In this document: in pieces, positions 35,401-48,019 of the stretch | How the letters are laid out: each line of letters starts with the position of its first letter | How positions within the stretch are numbered: position 1 is the stretch's first letter | Assembly (NCBI GenBank): GCA_905220665.1 | Contig: CAJNAR010000159.1 | Location: forward strand, 434,001 to 498,000 | Reading direction: 5' to 3' | Source of the DNA: Albugo candida | Lineage: Eukaryota; Oomycota; Peronosporomycetes; Albuginales; Albuginaceae | DNA length: 64,000 nt | Translations under genes and position numbers: made by a program | Notes under the pieces: generated by a model | Databases searched by the model: none | The model's input: only the letters and a program-made list of their open reading frames with translations | Told to the model about the DNA's origin: nothing

Positions 35401-38340
35401 CCGCAATGATTGCACTTGATGATTGAAAATCCCTTGAGTTCATCCAAGTATGTAAACTTTTCTCATTAACAAGACAGACTGGTTCATACTGGTATCTTTG
35501 GTGATACGTCACGTTTACAAGTTGGTACAAAAAGAGGTCGATGGATTCAATGGACTCCCGACCTGTTCTGTAATTTCCACCTTTACCCGAATCACCAGAT
35601 CCCTATTACGAGTTTGTATCCACTCCAACTTTATCTGTCTCGCTTCTGTACGTATTAATGAACAGTCCGCATCGAAATTAAAGTTTGTCAGCTACAGTCG
35701 GAAGAATGTAAACCCATTACGCTAATAATCATCCACTTTCCGGCTATGTATTAAAAATACGGTGACTTACGAATTCGGTTATACCTTACATAGTCTATGA
35801 TAGTTTTGTAGACCAAATACGCGTTTCAGTTTTGTAAACCTTAGAATGAGAAATGTAGACCGTACACTTGAACTCAAAAGAGCAAAGGTGTTCTTATGCA
35901 AAATCCTGGTACTGTAGATCCCGTTATGTTACTCCATGAAAGTAGATATTCTTCGCCAAATTTGTTAACCCATAGTCTTCCGATCACCGCTTGAACAATC
36001 CCAGTGCATTGATGATTGACGCAGGCTACCCCAGTCTGCACGGTCTACGATAATGTCGTCCCAGATATGATATTCAAAGATGGGATGATCGTTTTACATC
36101 GAACCAGATGTTTAGTGACGTATGGTCTATTTGCTACCTCCAATTTCCCAAGACATCACTTTCCGCAGATGTACGGTCCAACTCGGGACTTATATCAAAT
36201 ACCGCATATCCCATTAATAGTTTTTGATACACGAGTGTGACAGTAGTTAAACAAGCCCGAAATAATGGGAGTAAAGAATCAAAATGTACATGTAGACACC
36301 GGCTCACTTTCGCTCAAATGTGTCGTACTATCAAGACATCAAACCCAAACGGCCGAAACAGCTTCTTAGTGACGCAAACATAATAGTGGCCTATTTTTGA
36401 TGATGCTAATTGGCCCATATTCTCTGTGCTACTTGGTCGCCAGATCAGCCTTATTGAAAATACTTCGTATATATCGAGATGCCGACATCACCTTTTTTAT
36501 TACAAAATTTTCTTCCATGTCCATGCACCGTGGTCGAGGCGTTGCTACATCTCAATCAAATCTTTAAACGAGTATCACCATTATAAGTCTTCTGCGGCAT
36601 CAGCCAACCTACTTATCAAAGGGTGAGAGGCTCTTAACATCATCACGATAGACTCATGGGGCTGAATTAAAAGATGAGATCAGTCTGAGCCATCTGAAGA
36701 ATCTATCATGTATCGATTGGGGATATGATGAAAAACGCACTGGACTTCTTTAGACTGGTCTAAACCATCAGGATCAGTATGGCTGTCGAAGTATTGCCGA
36801 ATTAAGCATTTAGCGAAAGTAAGGGGTATGTCTTAGCAAGCGTAGCCGAGAACTACGTGTCAAGATTCAATTCATCCGACGGTTTCCAACTTCATTGTCT
36901 GCCTCTTTCTTCCAAAGATGGAGCTAGTAGTGACATATCAGTATTTACTTGACCGCTGCAATTGCTTCACTTAATACAGATGGGCACATTGCGATGAGCA
37001 CCAGACGACACGATGATGTAGAATTACAATGAAATAGTTGATCTGTTGATGAGGAGACACTCGTCTTTTTCAGATAGTGCCCATTTTGATTTGTTCAATT
37101 CATTCGCGCAAGACAAAACTGTCACAGTAGTCGCATAGAAGCCATTGGAAGTAGGAAGATTGAGTAACATCAACTATCATTCCGAAACTCCTTCAGTACC
37201 CACGCGATATAAAAGATTGAGATAGTAGCAAAAGGTGAAAAATGCCATCTGTAGCGGAAACTGTGCTTTTGATGCATATATTGAGAAGTCCTGACATGAA
37301 TTTCTAATGATGCAGCTGTATGTGTCAGCATAATTGTCGATACAGAACAGTTCTGCATCTAGCTAGAAGAAGTATATCATTGAAAAGGCAAATTATCGAA
37401 GATATAGAGCGGTCATCACATTTGATCACCGAAGTCATCAAAGCTCAATTTTCGACCGTGGATGCATTCGAACACGTCCGTTTGGGCCTTTAGAAGTGGT
37501 TGCTGCACGCTGTACTGTTGGATTAAATCCAACATAATGCAAGATAGTCGACGGATAGCGATCATGTTCCAACTGGGACAAACATCTACTTACCGAGAAA
37601 GATTCCGCTTTCCACGATACAACTTGCCTAGATCGAACCGTCTTACTTTTTGGGCTTCATGGTGCTCCTAATCAGCCTAAACACATTGATCGGACTCATA
37701 AGAGCTGTCTAAACGCGATGAATTTTGTATCCATTGTCACTGACCAGAATCTTAATAGTAGTGGGTAGTTAGATGATGAGTGCTTGGTGACATGTCGTGC
37801 TGATATATTTTGTCTTTTTTAAGTGGTGCTGTACTCAAGCCGACCTCATGAGTTGTTAAACAAAGTGGGCAGCTTTAGGGCATGTTCTGCCCAATTCTCA
37901 AGATTGTGGATGAATATCATCTTACGTATCCAACCATTATAAGCAGCCTAGAGCACAAGCTAGATATATCCGTTTTGTGACATCTTATTTTCATTTTCTG
38001 ATCGTTCTTATTCGTTTAGTGATTCCATGATCCCACTCGTGCTCAATCTTGGATAGATTTTACGTTTCTATTAATGAAGATTCGACGGATTTGGAAATGT
38101 GTTCTTTGCTAAGGCTCGTCTCGTAGCATCTTTTAGGGTGTTTGATGCTCACCCTTGTCGCAGTTTGGACTAATTATCTTCCATGAAAGCAGAGGGCGTT
38201 CTAGACTTCAGGACCTTCTTCGAATGAGAACAAAAAGAGTACAGCATGGGCATGCAGCACTCAGAGCGTTCGATTCCGTCAATCGCAGGAACTGGATGGG
38301 ACACTCCAAATTCTCTATTGTTTTCAGAACTCTAATCCAG
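35401..38340. other. Block A-specific stretch without recognisable genes
   Basis: About 2.9 kb with no counterpart at the matching point of block B. Only short open frames without motifs are present. I saw no terminal inverted repeats, long terminal repeats or target-site duplication at its edges, so I cannot say whether it is an insertion or was lost from B. Confidence 0.45.
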
Positions 38341-38346
38341 TCGCAA

Positions 38347-39490
38347 TGAGACTTCGGATGCAGTAGGTTTGCTATGATCCCATCCAGAAGCACCAATAAT
38401 ACTCTTAAGTCGTCAAGACTGCATCATTCGCTTATGACACTTGACTGTAATGAGCAGTGACCACCGACGCAGCGGTTGAGAAGATTCATTTTTCCAATTT
38501 CCCAATGGATCAATACTGATATTGATTGTGCATGGGTCGGGCCGGCAGAGCTAGATTCTCTATTGATACATCATCGATACGAGAATAACCACTGTACTCT
38601 GCTCTAGCGGCTTGGAGTGCCTGTGACAGCTGGATGCGATGCGTCAATATCTGGGGCTGTAACACTGCAATTAAATATAGAGAGCATACATGTGAAGTAA
38701 CAATTGGTTGAGGTCTACCCAGATTGTTGAAAAGGCACCCGGCGCTCGTTACGTGCGCAACAAAGTAGCCTCGAAAGCAAGTCCAATATATGTGAACACT
38801 ACTCCCACTGGTATGACGAAAGTGTAATCTCACTTCTCTATATTTTATCGCAGGCACAATTTCCAATGGGCTCATTATATTATGTTCAAAATTCCCTTCA
38901 GGTAACAAGACGTGTGCAATTTGATGAATGTCAGATGCTACTGGATAGTTGAGGTCATGGTGAACAGCTTCTACAGCTCGTGGAAATGACAAATATTGTT
39001 CGATTCGAATCTAGAGAGGCTCAAGTCGACAGGTGACAACGGTCTCACCAAGCCTAAAGCTGTGATTTTAGATTGTCTCTCATCCGTCATTGTCGCTTAT
39101 CTCATCTGGTCATCAAGACGGACGTGGTCGTTTTTCTGATTTGCGAGTAGGTAGTGACGGTCTTCGGAGCTGATGTGACCGTTGCAGAGGCTGAGCATTA
39201 TAAAATACATGGATGAATCGTAGTTTCCAACGCTTGATAGGATGAGCTATCCCATATTCACATACGTTGCTGAGCTTGCCTTCACATGACGGCTCTTTCC
39301 GCGTTTGGTCGAGAACCGATCGACATTGTGTCTTTGTATACTCAGTTAGTCAGCTTCATCAACGATTGATTACTTCTTCGCTGTGTATGAATGAATCAAT
39401 TTATTCCAAGGTGACATACGCCTTTGCTTGCCACCCTTCACATATTTTGATGTCGACAGAAGCGGCTGAGGATTTAAATCAACATCACTT
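38347..39490 (+). pseudogene. Relic of striatin WD40 region (block B)
   Basis: The sequence follows the intact striatin gene from GATGCAGTA (26590 in striatin, about 38357 here) through GCAGAGCTAGATTCT to the final blade (CCTTCACATATT near 39450), with many stops and indels. Landmarks include gagcagtgaccaccgacgcagcggttg near 38451 against gagcaatggaccaccggcgcagcggttg near 26684. The copy cannot encode a propeller. Confidence 0.8.
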
Positions 39491-39649
39491 TTGAGCTCTA
39501 ATATATTAATGCTATGATAATATTATAGTACGAAGGAGCTCACTATTTGAATTATTGGAGCTCTCAAATCGCGATTGCATCATTATCTGATACAGTCATG
39601 TCGTCTAGATTCCATGGAGTGCGGAATTGTAATTGATTACATCAGCCAA

Positions 39650-40080
39650 GCGCTAGGTCGCATTACCGTAATCTAATATTTCGAATTTTCCATAATAATC
39701 TTCTCGCTCACCGATAGAAAAGCCTTTGTTTCGTAAACATGACATACTATGCAAGATCAATAAACATGTCAGGCTTGAGGTCGTGTGGTCTAAATTACTT
39801 ATTCTGCTAATTCCGAACAATCCAGAACAATCCTTAACCCACTGATAAGAAAGCATCTACCTTGTCAGCACGATAGATCAAGAAAAACCCATACATAGTC
39901 CAGGTTCTTGGTCGTGTGATTGTAATTCTAGCCTTTTTTCGAGATTCCATACAAACTTCAAGCGCACTGATAGAAAAGCCAGTACTTGTTCCACACGACC
40001 CATAATATGGCAGATATACATGCTCCTAGAGGCCAAACGACGCGTATCTTCTACCTTTTTCGAATATCTCAGAAGAAACA
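39650..40080 (+). promoter_or_regulatory. Promoter repeat array with weaker heat-shock-like motifs (block B)
   Basis: At least four diverged copies of the same spacer repeat precede the gene at 40191. Best matches to GAA-nn-TTC-nn-GAA are 39683-39695 (last unit TAA), 39815-39827 (middle unit ATC) and 40062-40074 (middle unit TCT). The last sits 117-129 bp before the ATG, nearly the same place as in block A, but no copy is perfect. Confidence 0.45.
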
Positions 40081-40190
40081 TGTACCCAATGCGACAAATC
40101 GATATGATGCCAAGATGCGGCTCTTCTATACCATTCGCCATTTTTGTATAAAAGTAGATTTACCTCATTACCAAAGACGACCGATAACGA

Positions 40191-41920
40191 ATGAGTGCAC
40201 CATGCAATGATGATCGATACAAAGTAGGAAGTGGGCGTATTGTGCAATTTTCTGACGTTCATTTAAGTGTCGCTGGTAAAGGTGTCGAACTTGAACTTAA
40301 TTATGGCAAGGATCCCCCACTCGTGCTGCTTCAACGTGCATTAAAGTGTGCGAGAGAATTGATGCCATCTCCAGATATCTTTTTATATACCGGTGATTCT
40401 GTTGTCCACCAGAGACGGAGTAGTCAAGGGGATAGATGGCGTAAGGAGTACATACGTAAAGCAATAAAAAAGGTTATGCGGAACTTCAATAGCTCGTATC
40501 CAGTGAAAGGTAGAACAAAATCGATGACAACAACTGTTGGGAATGCCGATGTGTGTAAGTATCGTTTCACTATTCGGATCATGTAACTAACATAGTTGCT
40601 CTTTGTAGCCCCAAACTATTATATGGCAATCACTAATGGAAACACTATCAATCCAACTTTGTCCGAAATATCTCGAGCTTGGGAAAAGCTACTCGAACCA
40701 GTGCAATTGAATGATTTTCGTAATAAAGGATATACGCTGAGAGATATCGATGAGAGATTGACCGTGCTCATATTGAACACCGGTCCTTACGCAAAGAATC
40801 GTAATGGCGAATCGACTAACATCAGATTGGAGGATCCGCTTGGACAATTCGAGTGGTTGACAACCCAGCTGAAACAGCTAGAAAGCCAAAACAGATTGGT
40901 CTACATTTGTGGTCATATTCCGCCCATGCTGCATATGACTGACGGACAATATCAATGGAAAGGCAAATATATCGAAATGTATAAAGCGGTCATCGCCCCA
41001 TTCGTTGCAATTATCAAAGCTCAAATCTTCGGGCACGTGCATGCTCATGAGATGCATCTGTTCCAGCTGAAAAACGTATTTGTTCCGCTTTATACTGTTG
41101 GAGCCATTTCACCAAAGTATTGGAACAATCCATCCTTTGTTGTTTGGGAATATGACAAAGGGACGTACGAGTTCCTTGACTATCATGTTTACGCATCAAC
41201 CGAGCTGCCATTTGAGAAGTGGGGACATTTATTCAGTGCTACCGAGTAAGAAGCATAAATCACTCGAAAGTAACATCGTATCTTACCGCGAGGTTTCTTT
41301 GTAGATCATTCGGTCTCACAAACCTGTCCAGCGATCAGTTAGGAGCTTTATCCGCGAGGTTTAAATCAGGGAACGCAGATAAGCTGTATGGGATTTATCA
41401 AAAAAACAGATATGCGCACGCCCCAACCAAATCGCCAGAGTGCAAAGACGCAGCATGTCAGGCAGTTGTGGCTTGTTCTTTCGAATGGCACACCAACATA
41501 TATGAACTTGCGGAGTGCCAAATAAAAAAAGCGAAGGCCTTGGAAGACAAAGGATTAGAGCGTGGTGGTGATTTGAGAATCTTGGGCGTGATAAAAAGTA
41601 TGATGGAATCAGAGTCCGGTGATCCTTCGAAAACGGCGGATGTGTTACATCCTAAAGGAGATTTAAAAGTTGATGGGTCTTTGAGATTAATGGATGTGAC
41701 ACGTGTCAGTCGTGTGTTAGATCCTGCTATGGAGACTGGCCTCGCGGAAAAACCTGCATCCAACATTCCTTCGACTTGTGCTACTGCATTCCTGGCATTC
41801 CTTCTACTTGCGACGATCATGCGCGTGTTAGATAAAGTTTTCGGAATCAAATTTCGGTGGAGAGGATTGGTGAAAGGGACAGAAACGGAGAAATCGAGGG
41901 TAATGAAACTAGCACCATAA
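40191..41920 (+). CDS. Sphingomyelinase-like metallophosphoesterase, tail-anchored (paralog 3, block B)
   Basis: Exons 40191-40554, 40609-41245 and 41305-41920 sum to 538 codons plus stop. Motifs are FSDVH, YTGDS, GNAD (alanine instead of the GNH histidine), CGHIPP and FGHVHAHE. The C-terminal domain has the four spaced cysteines (ECKDAAC...ACSF...AECQ), a linker longer than in paralog 4, and a membrane helix (CATAFLAFLLLATIMRVLDKVF) with a basic end resembling paralog 2. No signal peptide is seen. It is most like paralogs 2 and 4. It remains fully open although nearly everything around it in block B has decayed, which points to selection on the protein. Confidence 0.88.
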
Positions 41921-44399
41921 TTTGCAAAAACCAACACGGTAAACATCCCCAATATATTTTACATTTCGCTTCATTATCAAACGAAGAATTGTAGCAGCGC
42001 AAATTTAGTTCAAATCTTGATGTAGCATTCTCATTACTAAGAGACTGCTGCTGTATCGTATCGATTCATCGAGTCCGCACTTTGGACGCAATGGTTGCAA
42101 AGCATTTTACACTCGGGAGTACCCGAGTATTCCAAGCAAGAGCGATAAGGATTGCCATAAAAATAAACGACAGTGGTTGGCTTCATCATCTTAGATGAGG
42201 TGTACCAGCAAAAAAAAAGAGGATGTTTCGACAGAGCTCCAAATTCGATTATAGTCCGCAACACGCATTGTGCTCCGAGTTGTAATGCATTCGCTTGTTA
42301 AGTTCGTATGAGTCGCTGCAAGCGTACTTCCGTTCCCTCGTCGCACATTAAGCCCTATAAAGCGTCCGTATCTCTCGCAGTACTGGTGGGTGTGAATCGT
42401 TTCAGGATAAAATGACACCAGCTAATTTGTACAAATGATCTAAAAAAACCAAGCACATTTTTTCTCCCATCGATACGAAAAGATGCATCGAGTGCAGCAT
42501 TTGTTTCAGCGGTCCCCAAGAAGTCACTAGATTCTATTTGTCCAGCCTCAGCTGTGTTACTCGTTGTGTTGTTTACTCCTTTATGGGGAGCACAGTCGAT
42601 CTGTTACTGTATCTAGTGAGCTGCACTGGTCTGAATAAAGATACCGTCCAAAACCATTTCTCTTCTTGTTACATTGGGGCGATCCTATCGATTAATGTCG
42701 TTGCAAATCATCTACGGAAAAATCCCCACCAAACGTCCTGATAGATGCTCTTCCTACAAGACTTTTTCCATCTCTCCTTCAATCGAAGCGTTTATCTTTT
42801 GATACGAGTCACGCAGAGGGCAAGCAAGCTTGTTAAGGTAGTCGTTTTGTAGCCGATAAAGTTTTATCTCTCCCATTTATCGAAAAAATAAACGATAAAT
42901 CGTGCCACAATTGCTACCTTATGCGTGATATCTTGTGACCCGCATTTGAATTGCACCATGGACAGCGGATTACGTGCCAGTGTATGGATGAAAACCACCA
43001 AGATGACACTCAAAAGTATTCGATACTGAGTATGATGAATTTATCTGTTTCATTCCTTGCTGGTAAGGGTTGTCAAGGTGATTCAGCGTAATCTCGAATA
43101 AACGCTCCGTTCCAATTGCTAAACCACATGGAGTATCTTCGTCATGACACATCATTCGCAGGGAAAATTGCCTCTTGCTGAATCACGGATAATGCCATGA
43201 GAGGTACGAGAGGTAAGTAGCAATGTGCAGAACCCCCCCTTTATTTGTGGAAAGCAGTGCTGCAAACAACGTCGACATTGCTTCGGGATCAACTTCTCTT
43301 GTCATCTGATTAGAGAACGACGCTTGTTTGCAGGAGACTGCATTAAAGGTGTTTTGACCTTTGCGTGGATGAACAATCAAGTCGCATTCCCTAAAGTCAC
43401 CTGTATTCCCCGAGTTCTCAATTCATCCTCATGCTGACGTAAAGCCAGACCAAACGGCATACGTATAGGATCCCTTGACTTTGATGTCGCATGTAGTTCG
43501 ATGCAAGTGATTGTATACTTGATCGTCTTGGATTGCGATTTACTAAGACATCCTAATATGCTTGATATCCTTGACTCTTCATTCTTATAGAGCGGTCGAA
43601 TTCCTATCGCAGATAACCAGTCGGAAGCCCAAACTTGAGCCAGTCCCTTTCGATCAACACTAGCAGAGATCAATATCAAAGAGTGTGTAGCCGTACCTGT
43701 CAGATTGGTGGATATCTCATATTCCAACTTGGTCAGTGAACGGAAAGCCATTCCAATATCGGTCCGTAACCATATTAATCTACCATATTAGACATCTGAG
43801 AGTCTTTTACGCTTTTGCATAAGGATAGATTGCTTGAAACCCGACAAAATATACGCGAGTTGGATGTATGCATGCACTCTTGTCCGATTGTTGACACATT
43901 GCGTCCAAGAAGTGGTGAGCTTTTCAAGATTCTATTTGCTTGCGGCTACGATTCCTGGTACAAAGATGCGGACTATTTAAGCCCTATATCTCCATAAAAG
44001 ACGCTGAGAAAAACTCGACATCTAGATTTGATAAGTCAAAATTTCTCTGTTCGACATTTCAAGGCTTGGAGTAATCGATTTGGACACAGTCGTATTTTTT
44101 GTAGCCGAATATTGATTGCGAATTGCTTGTGTCATCAAGATGCATTCATGCAACTTGCTCGATAATATGTGGATATATAAATTTAATGCTTTTGCATGCT
44201 CAAAGCCCTGTACACGGACAATACTTGGCATTCACAACAGTAATCCATAACATTCTTGGTTCGAGCACTGTGTCATATCGCAAGTCGGACAGGTGAGACT
44301 GGTATATTGGAAAAACCGATTATCCTGCCAAATATCAACGACATTTTCGGGCGGTTGCAATCTCTCTTGACATTCCTGCAAGCCTATAGATCCGCTTGA
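41921..44399. other. Decayed block B sequence
   Basis: This aligns loosely with block A 30.3-33.4 kb. No intact gene is seen. A 124-codon minus frame at 43377-43751 has no motif and no intact block A equivalent. The region matching the block A FYVE finger (about 42545-42640) no longer shows the cysteines. Confidence 0.5.
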
Positions 44400-44554
44400 T
44401 TGTCAAGGATTTCATTACACTGTTTATCTGGTTCTTTAACGACCTTCCTTTTTCCATCGCGTGCCCCTGACCGTGTGAATATCACTTAGGTCTGGCTTCA
44501 AACCTAGGGAGGCAGATATTTTCCAAGCTTTTAGCTTGGGTGGGCTTACACCGC

Positions 44555-44632
44555 TGGGCACACTGCCGGGGATCGAGCCAACGACCTCCGTCAGGGATTC
44601 CGCTTTCTCAACCGACTGAGCTGGGGCCGGTT
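44555..44632 (-). other. tRNA-like SINE head
   Basis: Read on the minus strand, CAGCTCAGTCGG (A box) is followed about 32 bp later by GGCTCGATCCC (B box), the layout of a tRNA promoter. The ends do not pair into an acceptor stem, so this is a tRNA-derived retroposon head rather than a working tRNA gene. Confidence 0.6.
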
Positions 44633-44675
44633 CCTTTCATCTCGACCACGTTGGTCGCAAATTGCATGTGCAATT

Positions 44676-45029
44676 GTGCCAGCATTACGGCCGACATGGA
44701 AAGAATATCAGCATATTATATCAGATTTATGGCCTTCGTTGCAGGCACTGACGCTTTACTTCGTCTGGACCGATCGAAATCCTCGTCTGTTCGATCAGCG
44801 ATTAGTAATTCCGACAGTTCCAGCACCTTCCGTCATTTACACCACGTTTAGTGCGCACGATCGGTACTATCGAAGACAGTGTTACGACCGAGAAGAACGC
44901 ATTTGGCTTGCTGGAGTTTTTGAGCAACTCTCAACGCAAAGATCATTTGGTGGATTTCTCAGAAGTCGAAGATCATTGCTACGGGTACGCCACAGGCGAG
45001 TCGAAATGCAAGTGCAATTCGGATCCTAG
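44676..45029 (+). pseudogene. LINE reverse-transcriptase C-terminal fragment (probable)
   Basis: A 117-codon frame contains LYFVWTDRNPRLFD, resembling the W-x-x-RN-x-R-x-F motif seen near the C-terminus of many non-LTR retrotransposon proteins. It continues with an Arg-rich stretch (DRYYRRQCYDREER). No polymerase domain is present, so it is a 5'-truncated remnant. The family call rests on this short motif alone. Confidence 0.4.
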
Positions 45030-45349
45030 TCCTAGTTGGCTGCTTATGCTCACCGTAGTGTGGCGCACACCAATTCGCACAGCACGGTACGTTTGGACCA
45101 TTTACAACTTTTCAACATATATCCGTTACACGATGGATACACTCTCCTACTATAGTGGTGGACCCTACTGCAATGCAGGACTAGCAACGAGGAACATATT
45201 ATCATCTCTCACAGGTTTTTGCGAAACGTTTTTTATATGTATATATGTTATTTTAAGATAGCCTAGGCAACAAGAAGTCAGTTAGTCTAATTGTAGTAAT
45301 ATAGACACCTTCAACTGAGCCGGGGCGGCCCCCCTATAGATCCGCTTGA

Positions 45350-47279
45350 ATGTACATAGTGGGCTATTCCTTGAATACAACCATTTCAAATTTCAAATGA
45401 TGGATCACAGATTCAAGTACATGGTGCCAGCTGTTGTCCCTAGTGAGTTTCACCAGCGCAAGGGCTGATGGCTGCCGATATAGATTTTACTAGAACACTT
45501 GATGGCGTACCAGTAGAATTTGCGAGGCCTGCGAAGTGTTCTACACATACAACAGTGGAAAGTATAATGCACGCTTATTTGATTCGCATCACCCGTGAAA
45601 GAAACATAGACCCATTTTCATAAGATACCGCGTTGTTCCATATTTCATACGAAGAAGTCCAAGACTACACGTGTGAATACGCTTCTCATCGTAGTGTTGC
45701 ATGGGTGAACAATCTGAGGTCCACTAAGCACATGTCGGAGATTCTTAATCATGGTTTTTAGAAATTGACGATGGCAGCGTGGAAGCTTTCGCCAGTCAAA
45801 TGAACACATGCTCAATTATGAGGGACAAGATGTACGATGTACTTGTGAGCACATTTTTACTGATACATTCTGTGTTGTTGAGATCATTATAGCCACATGA
45901 TCTACTCATGTATCAGTATTCACGTTCACTTCAGGCACAGGCCTTTGCTTACGCTGTATAGATGAATCAATAGCTATCGAACTTTGAAAATTACGGCAAT
46001 TGAATGACTTTACGAGAACAAGTACTTTCCAGCACAATAGCGCTGTCTCCATCACTTAGCAAAATACTAATTGGGTCCTACGAAGACTATGCTCGGGCAG
46101 ATATGAGCTGCATCAAGTGAATAATAAAGGCCCGAGCTCTTTACAGACAAGCCGAACGTTTTGCATCCTTCAATGGCATCTGTGTTGCGTAAAATAAGTA
46201 GCGCACTCAAAAATACTCTCCGGGCGATGTCCAGTCAGCCCGAAATCGCTCGGAATTGCTTCGTAGCCACTTTATTTGGCCCTATCTGCAGAAATCTGTA
46301 GTGAGATCAGGCGATTCATCGAGCTCTCATTCTTTCTAATCTATGGGCTCGTCTTTGTTCGCTCCGTTGTTTAGTTGTTGGTTGTGCAAGCTGTAAAACC
46401 AGAGCCACCAATTATGTTCATCTTTCAAGACGAAGGCAATGTTGACGGAATAACGTATTCACTGCACTTATCAACATCCAACGTATGCAAAATATCGTTC
46501 CGATCGGAGCGCGCCACAGCAGAAGAAGAGTGATCATACGACCAGAACGAACGTCAGAAGAGAACGATGTTGAGTAGATCATAGTAGATTCCACTAGGAC
46601 GCCGCCGTCTTCGCGATAAATTCTCTGGAAATTAGATGGTTTGTTGTCAACCTTTTAGTGTCTTCTTTACGGGATTGTTAGAAGCTGTTGCCTAGTCCAG
46701 TGCCTTCATCAGATCTTGCAAGCATCTCCATGTAGTAATCAAAATGCGAATTTTACATGATACACTCGAGCAGATCTCATACAGATACAGCCCTAAATCC
46801 GGATTGTCTCACGATTTCTTGCCAAATTCACGCCCAGTACGTGTCCAGTACAAAAAACAATTGATACAGATAATGTTGATGTGTTACATAAGGTTTGGTA
46901 AGAGATGGAGTTGCAAAACCACCATCACTAGCTTCAAATCACGCTGGTTCTCACCAAAGTAATAATGACCTGAGCCATCGACTGTATTTTAAGCACCATC
47001 ATGATCTTGATGTAAAAGATTTGATATAATGTGTGTTGCGTATGCATCAATGCCAGTGGCTTCATTCGATCAAAGTCCGATGGCTACTGAGTTTGTAACA
47101 AGTATACCATCCCTGAAGGAACGCTTCTAAGTCACTTACACAATGCCTTGATGCCATTTGTAACGCCTGCTTAGTCTCGTGTACAAGATATACCGCTTTA
47201 TATTGCTAACTTCGATAAAAAAAAGTTGGCAAAAGGACCAAATCAATCTAATGCGAGGTGGAAGTGAGTATCGTTCCAT
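45350..47279. other. Decayed block B sequence after the insertion
   Basis: This aligns patchily with block A 33.43-35.4 kb. Fragments such as HISYEEVQDYTCEYASHRSVAW (plus, near 45.65 kb) look once-coding but are broken. No gene is called. Confidence 0.45.
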
Positions 47280-47455
47280 CTGATGCATACATGGCGCTGC
47301 TATGATTGCCTTTATAGCTTCATCCAGACTTCATCAGATCCACAATTTGGCAGTACGACCACTTTCTTACATACTGTGGCAAACAATATCACTTATAAAC
47401 GTTTACGCAGCAACAGGCACGAACGAATGGTGTCATAAGCAACTCCAGTGGTCGT
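47280..47455 (+). pseudogene. Relic of striatin last exons (block C)
   Basis: The stretch ends with gcagcaacaggcacgaacgaatggtgtcat, matching the end of striatin (gcgacagcaggagcggatggtgtcat). It is then followed by spacer and a phosphodiesterase gene, as in blocks A and B. It is short and interrupted, and marks the left edge of the third block. Confidence 0.65.
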
Positions 47456-47599
47456 CGCTTACAGCTTCTCTATAATATATGAATGTTTTTTTATCGTTGT
47501 CATTATTGTAATTATAGTGTGACAGAGCTCGGTACCAACATTATTGCTGCATTCCTTGTCTCACGTGTCGCCGTCGTGTGTTACATACATTTTGTGTAG

Positions 47600-47900
47600 G
47601 TCACATAATGCGCTTGATTGTACTTACAAATTCAATTGCAACTACTGTGTCGCTATCGTGGTCCTCCTCGATCTTTTCGAACGTTCCAGAACTATTCCTA
47701 GCTCATTGCTAGAGAAGTCGTTGTTTTGTCGAAATGATATATGAGCAACATCGATACATTATTCAGGTCTCAGGTCGCAATGTCGTAATTTTTCCCTTTT
47801 CGAACAATTCTTTTAAAACTTCTAGCGCAAGTAATAAAAATACATACTTTAAATTATTCGACGCGTGGCATCTACCCCTTTTAAGATTCTAGAATACATT
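47600..47900 (+). promoter_or_regulatory. Promoter repeat array with heat-shock-element-like motifs (block C)
   Basis: Three diverged repeat copies lie upstream of the gene at 48020. One contains a perfect three-unit element GAA-nn-TTC-nn-GAA at 47679-47691. A second copy (from about 47802) is degenerate. The third keeps a perfect two-unit TTC-nn-GAA at 47887-47894, 126-133 bp before the ATG, the same place as in block A. Confidence 0.55.
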
Positions 47901-48019
47901 AGCCCTATGCGACACATCGATATAGTGCCACGATGTAGAACTTCTGTACCAGTCATCATTCTTATCAAAGTATGCTTGCTTCATAATCAAAGGCGACCGA
48001 TACCGAAGCTTTCCGAAGA

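Larger units (their letters stand above)
44383..45349. mobile_element. Retroposon insertion with 17-bp target-site duplication
   Basis: The 17-mer CCTATAGATCCGCTTGA occurs at 44383-44399 and 45333-45349, flanking 933 bp that are absent from the matching place in block A (about 33.43 kb), which has a single related site (ccgctcaaa). The insert contains a tRNA-like pol III promoter on the minus strand (A box near 44612-44623, B box near 44568-44578). A second A-box-like end (ctgagccggggc) touches the right-hand duplication at 45315-45332. A plus-strand frame at 44676-45029 resembles the end of a LINE reverse-transcriptase ORF (a LYFVWTDRNPRLFD motif). It is therefore a composite of SINE-like and LINE-like sequence; the order of events is unclear. 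Confidence 0.65.

Noticed and set aside
38510..38992. 160-codon minus-strand frame in block B
   Set aside because: It runs antisense to the striatin relic and has no independent support.
44555..44632. Functional tRNA gene
   Set aside because: A and B boxes are present, but the ends do not form an acceptor stem and the sequence sits inside a retroposon, so it is a SINE head.
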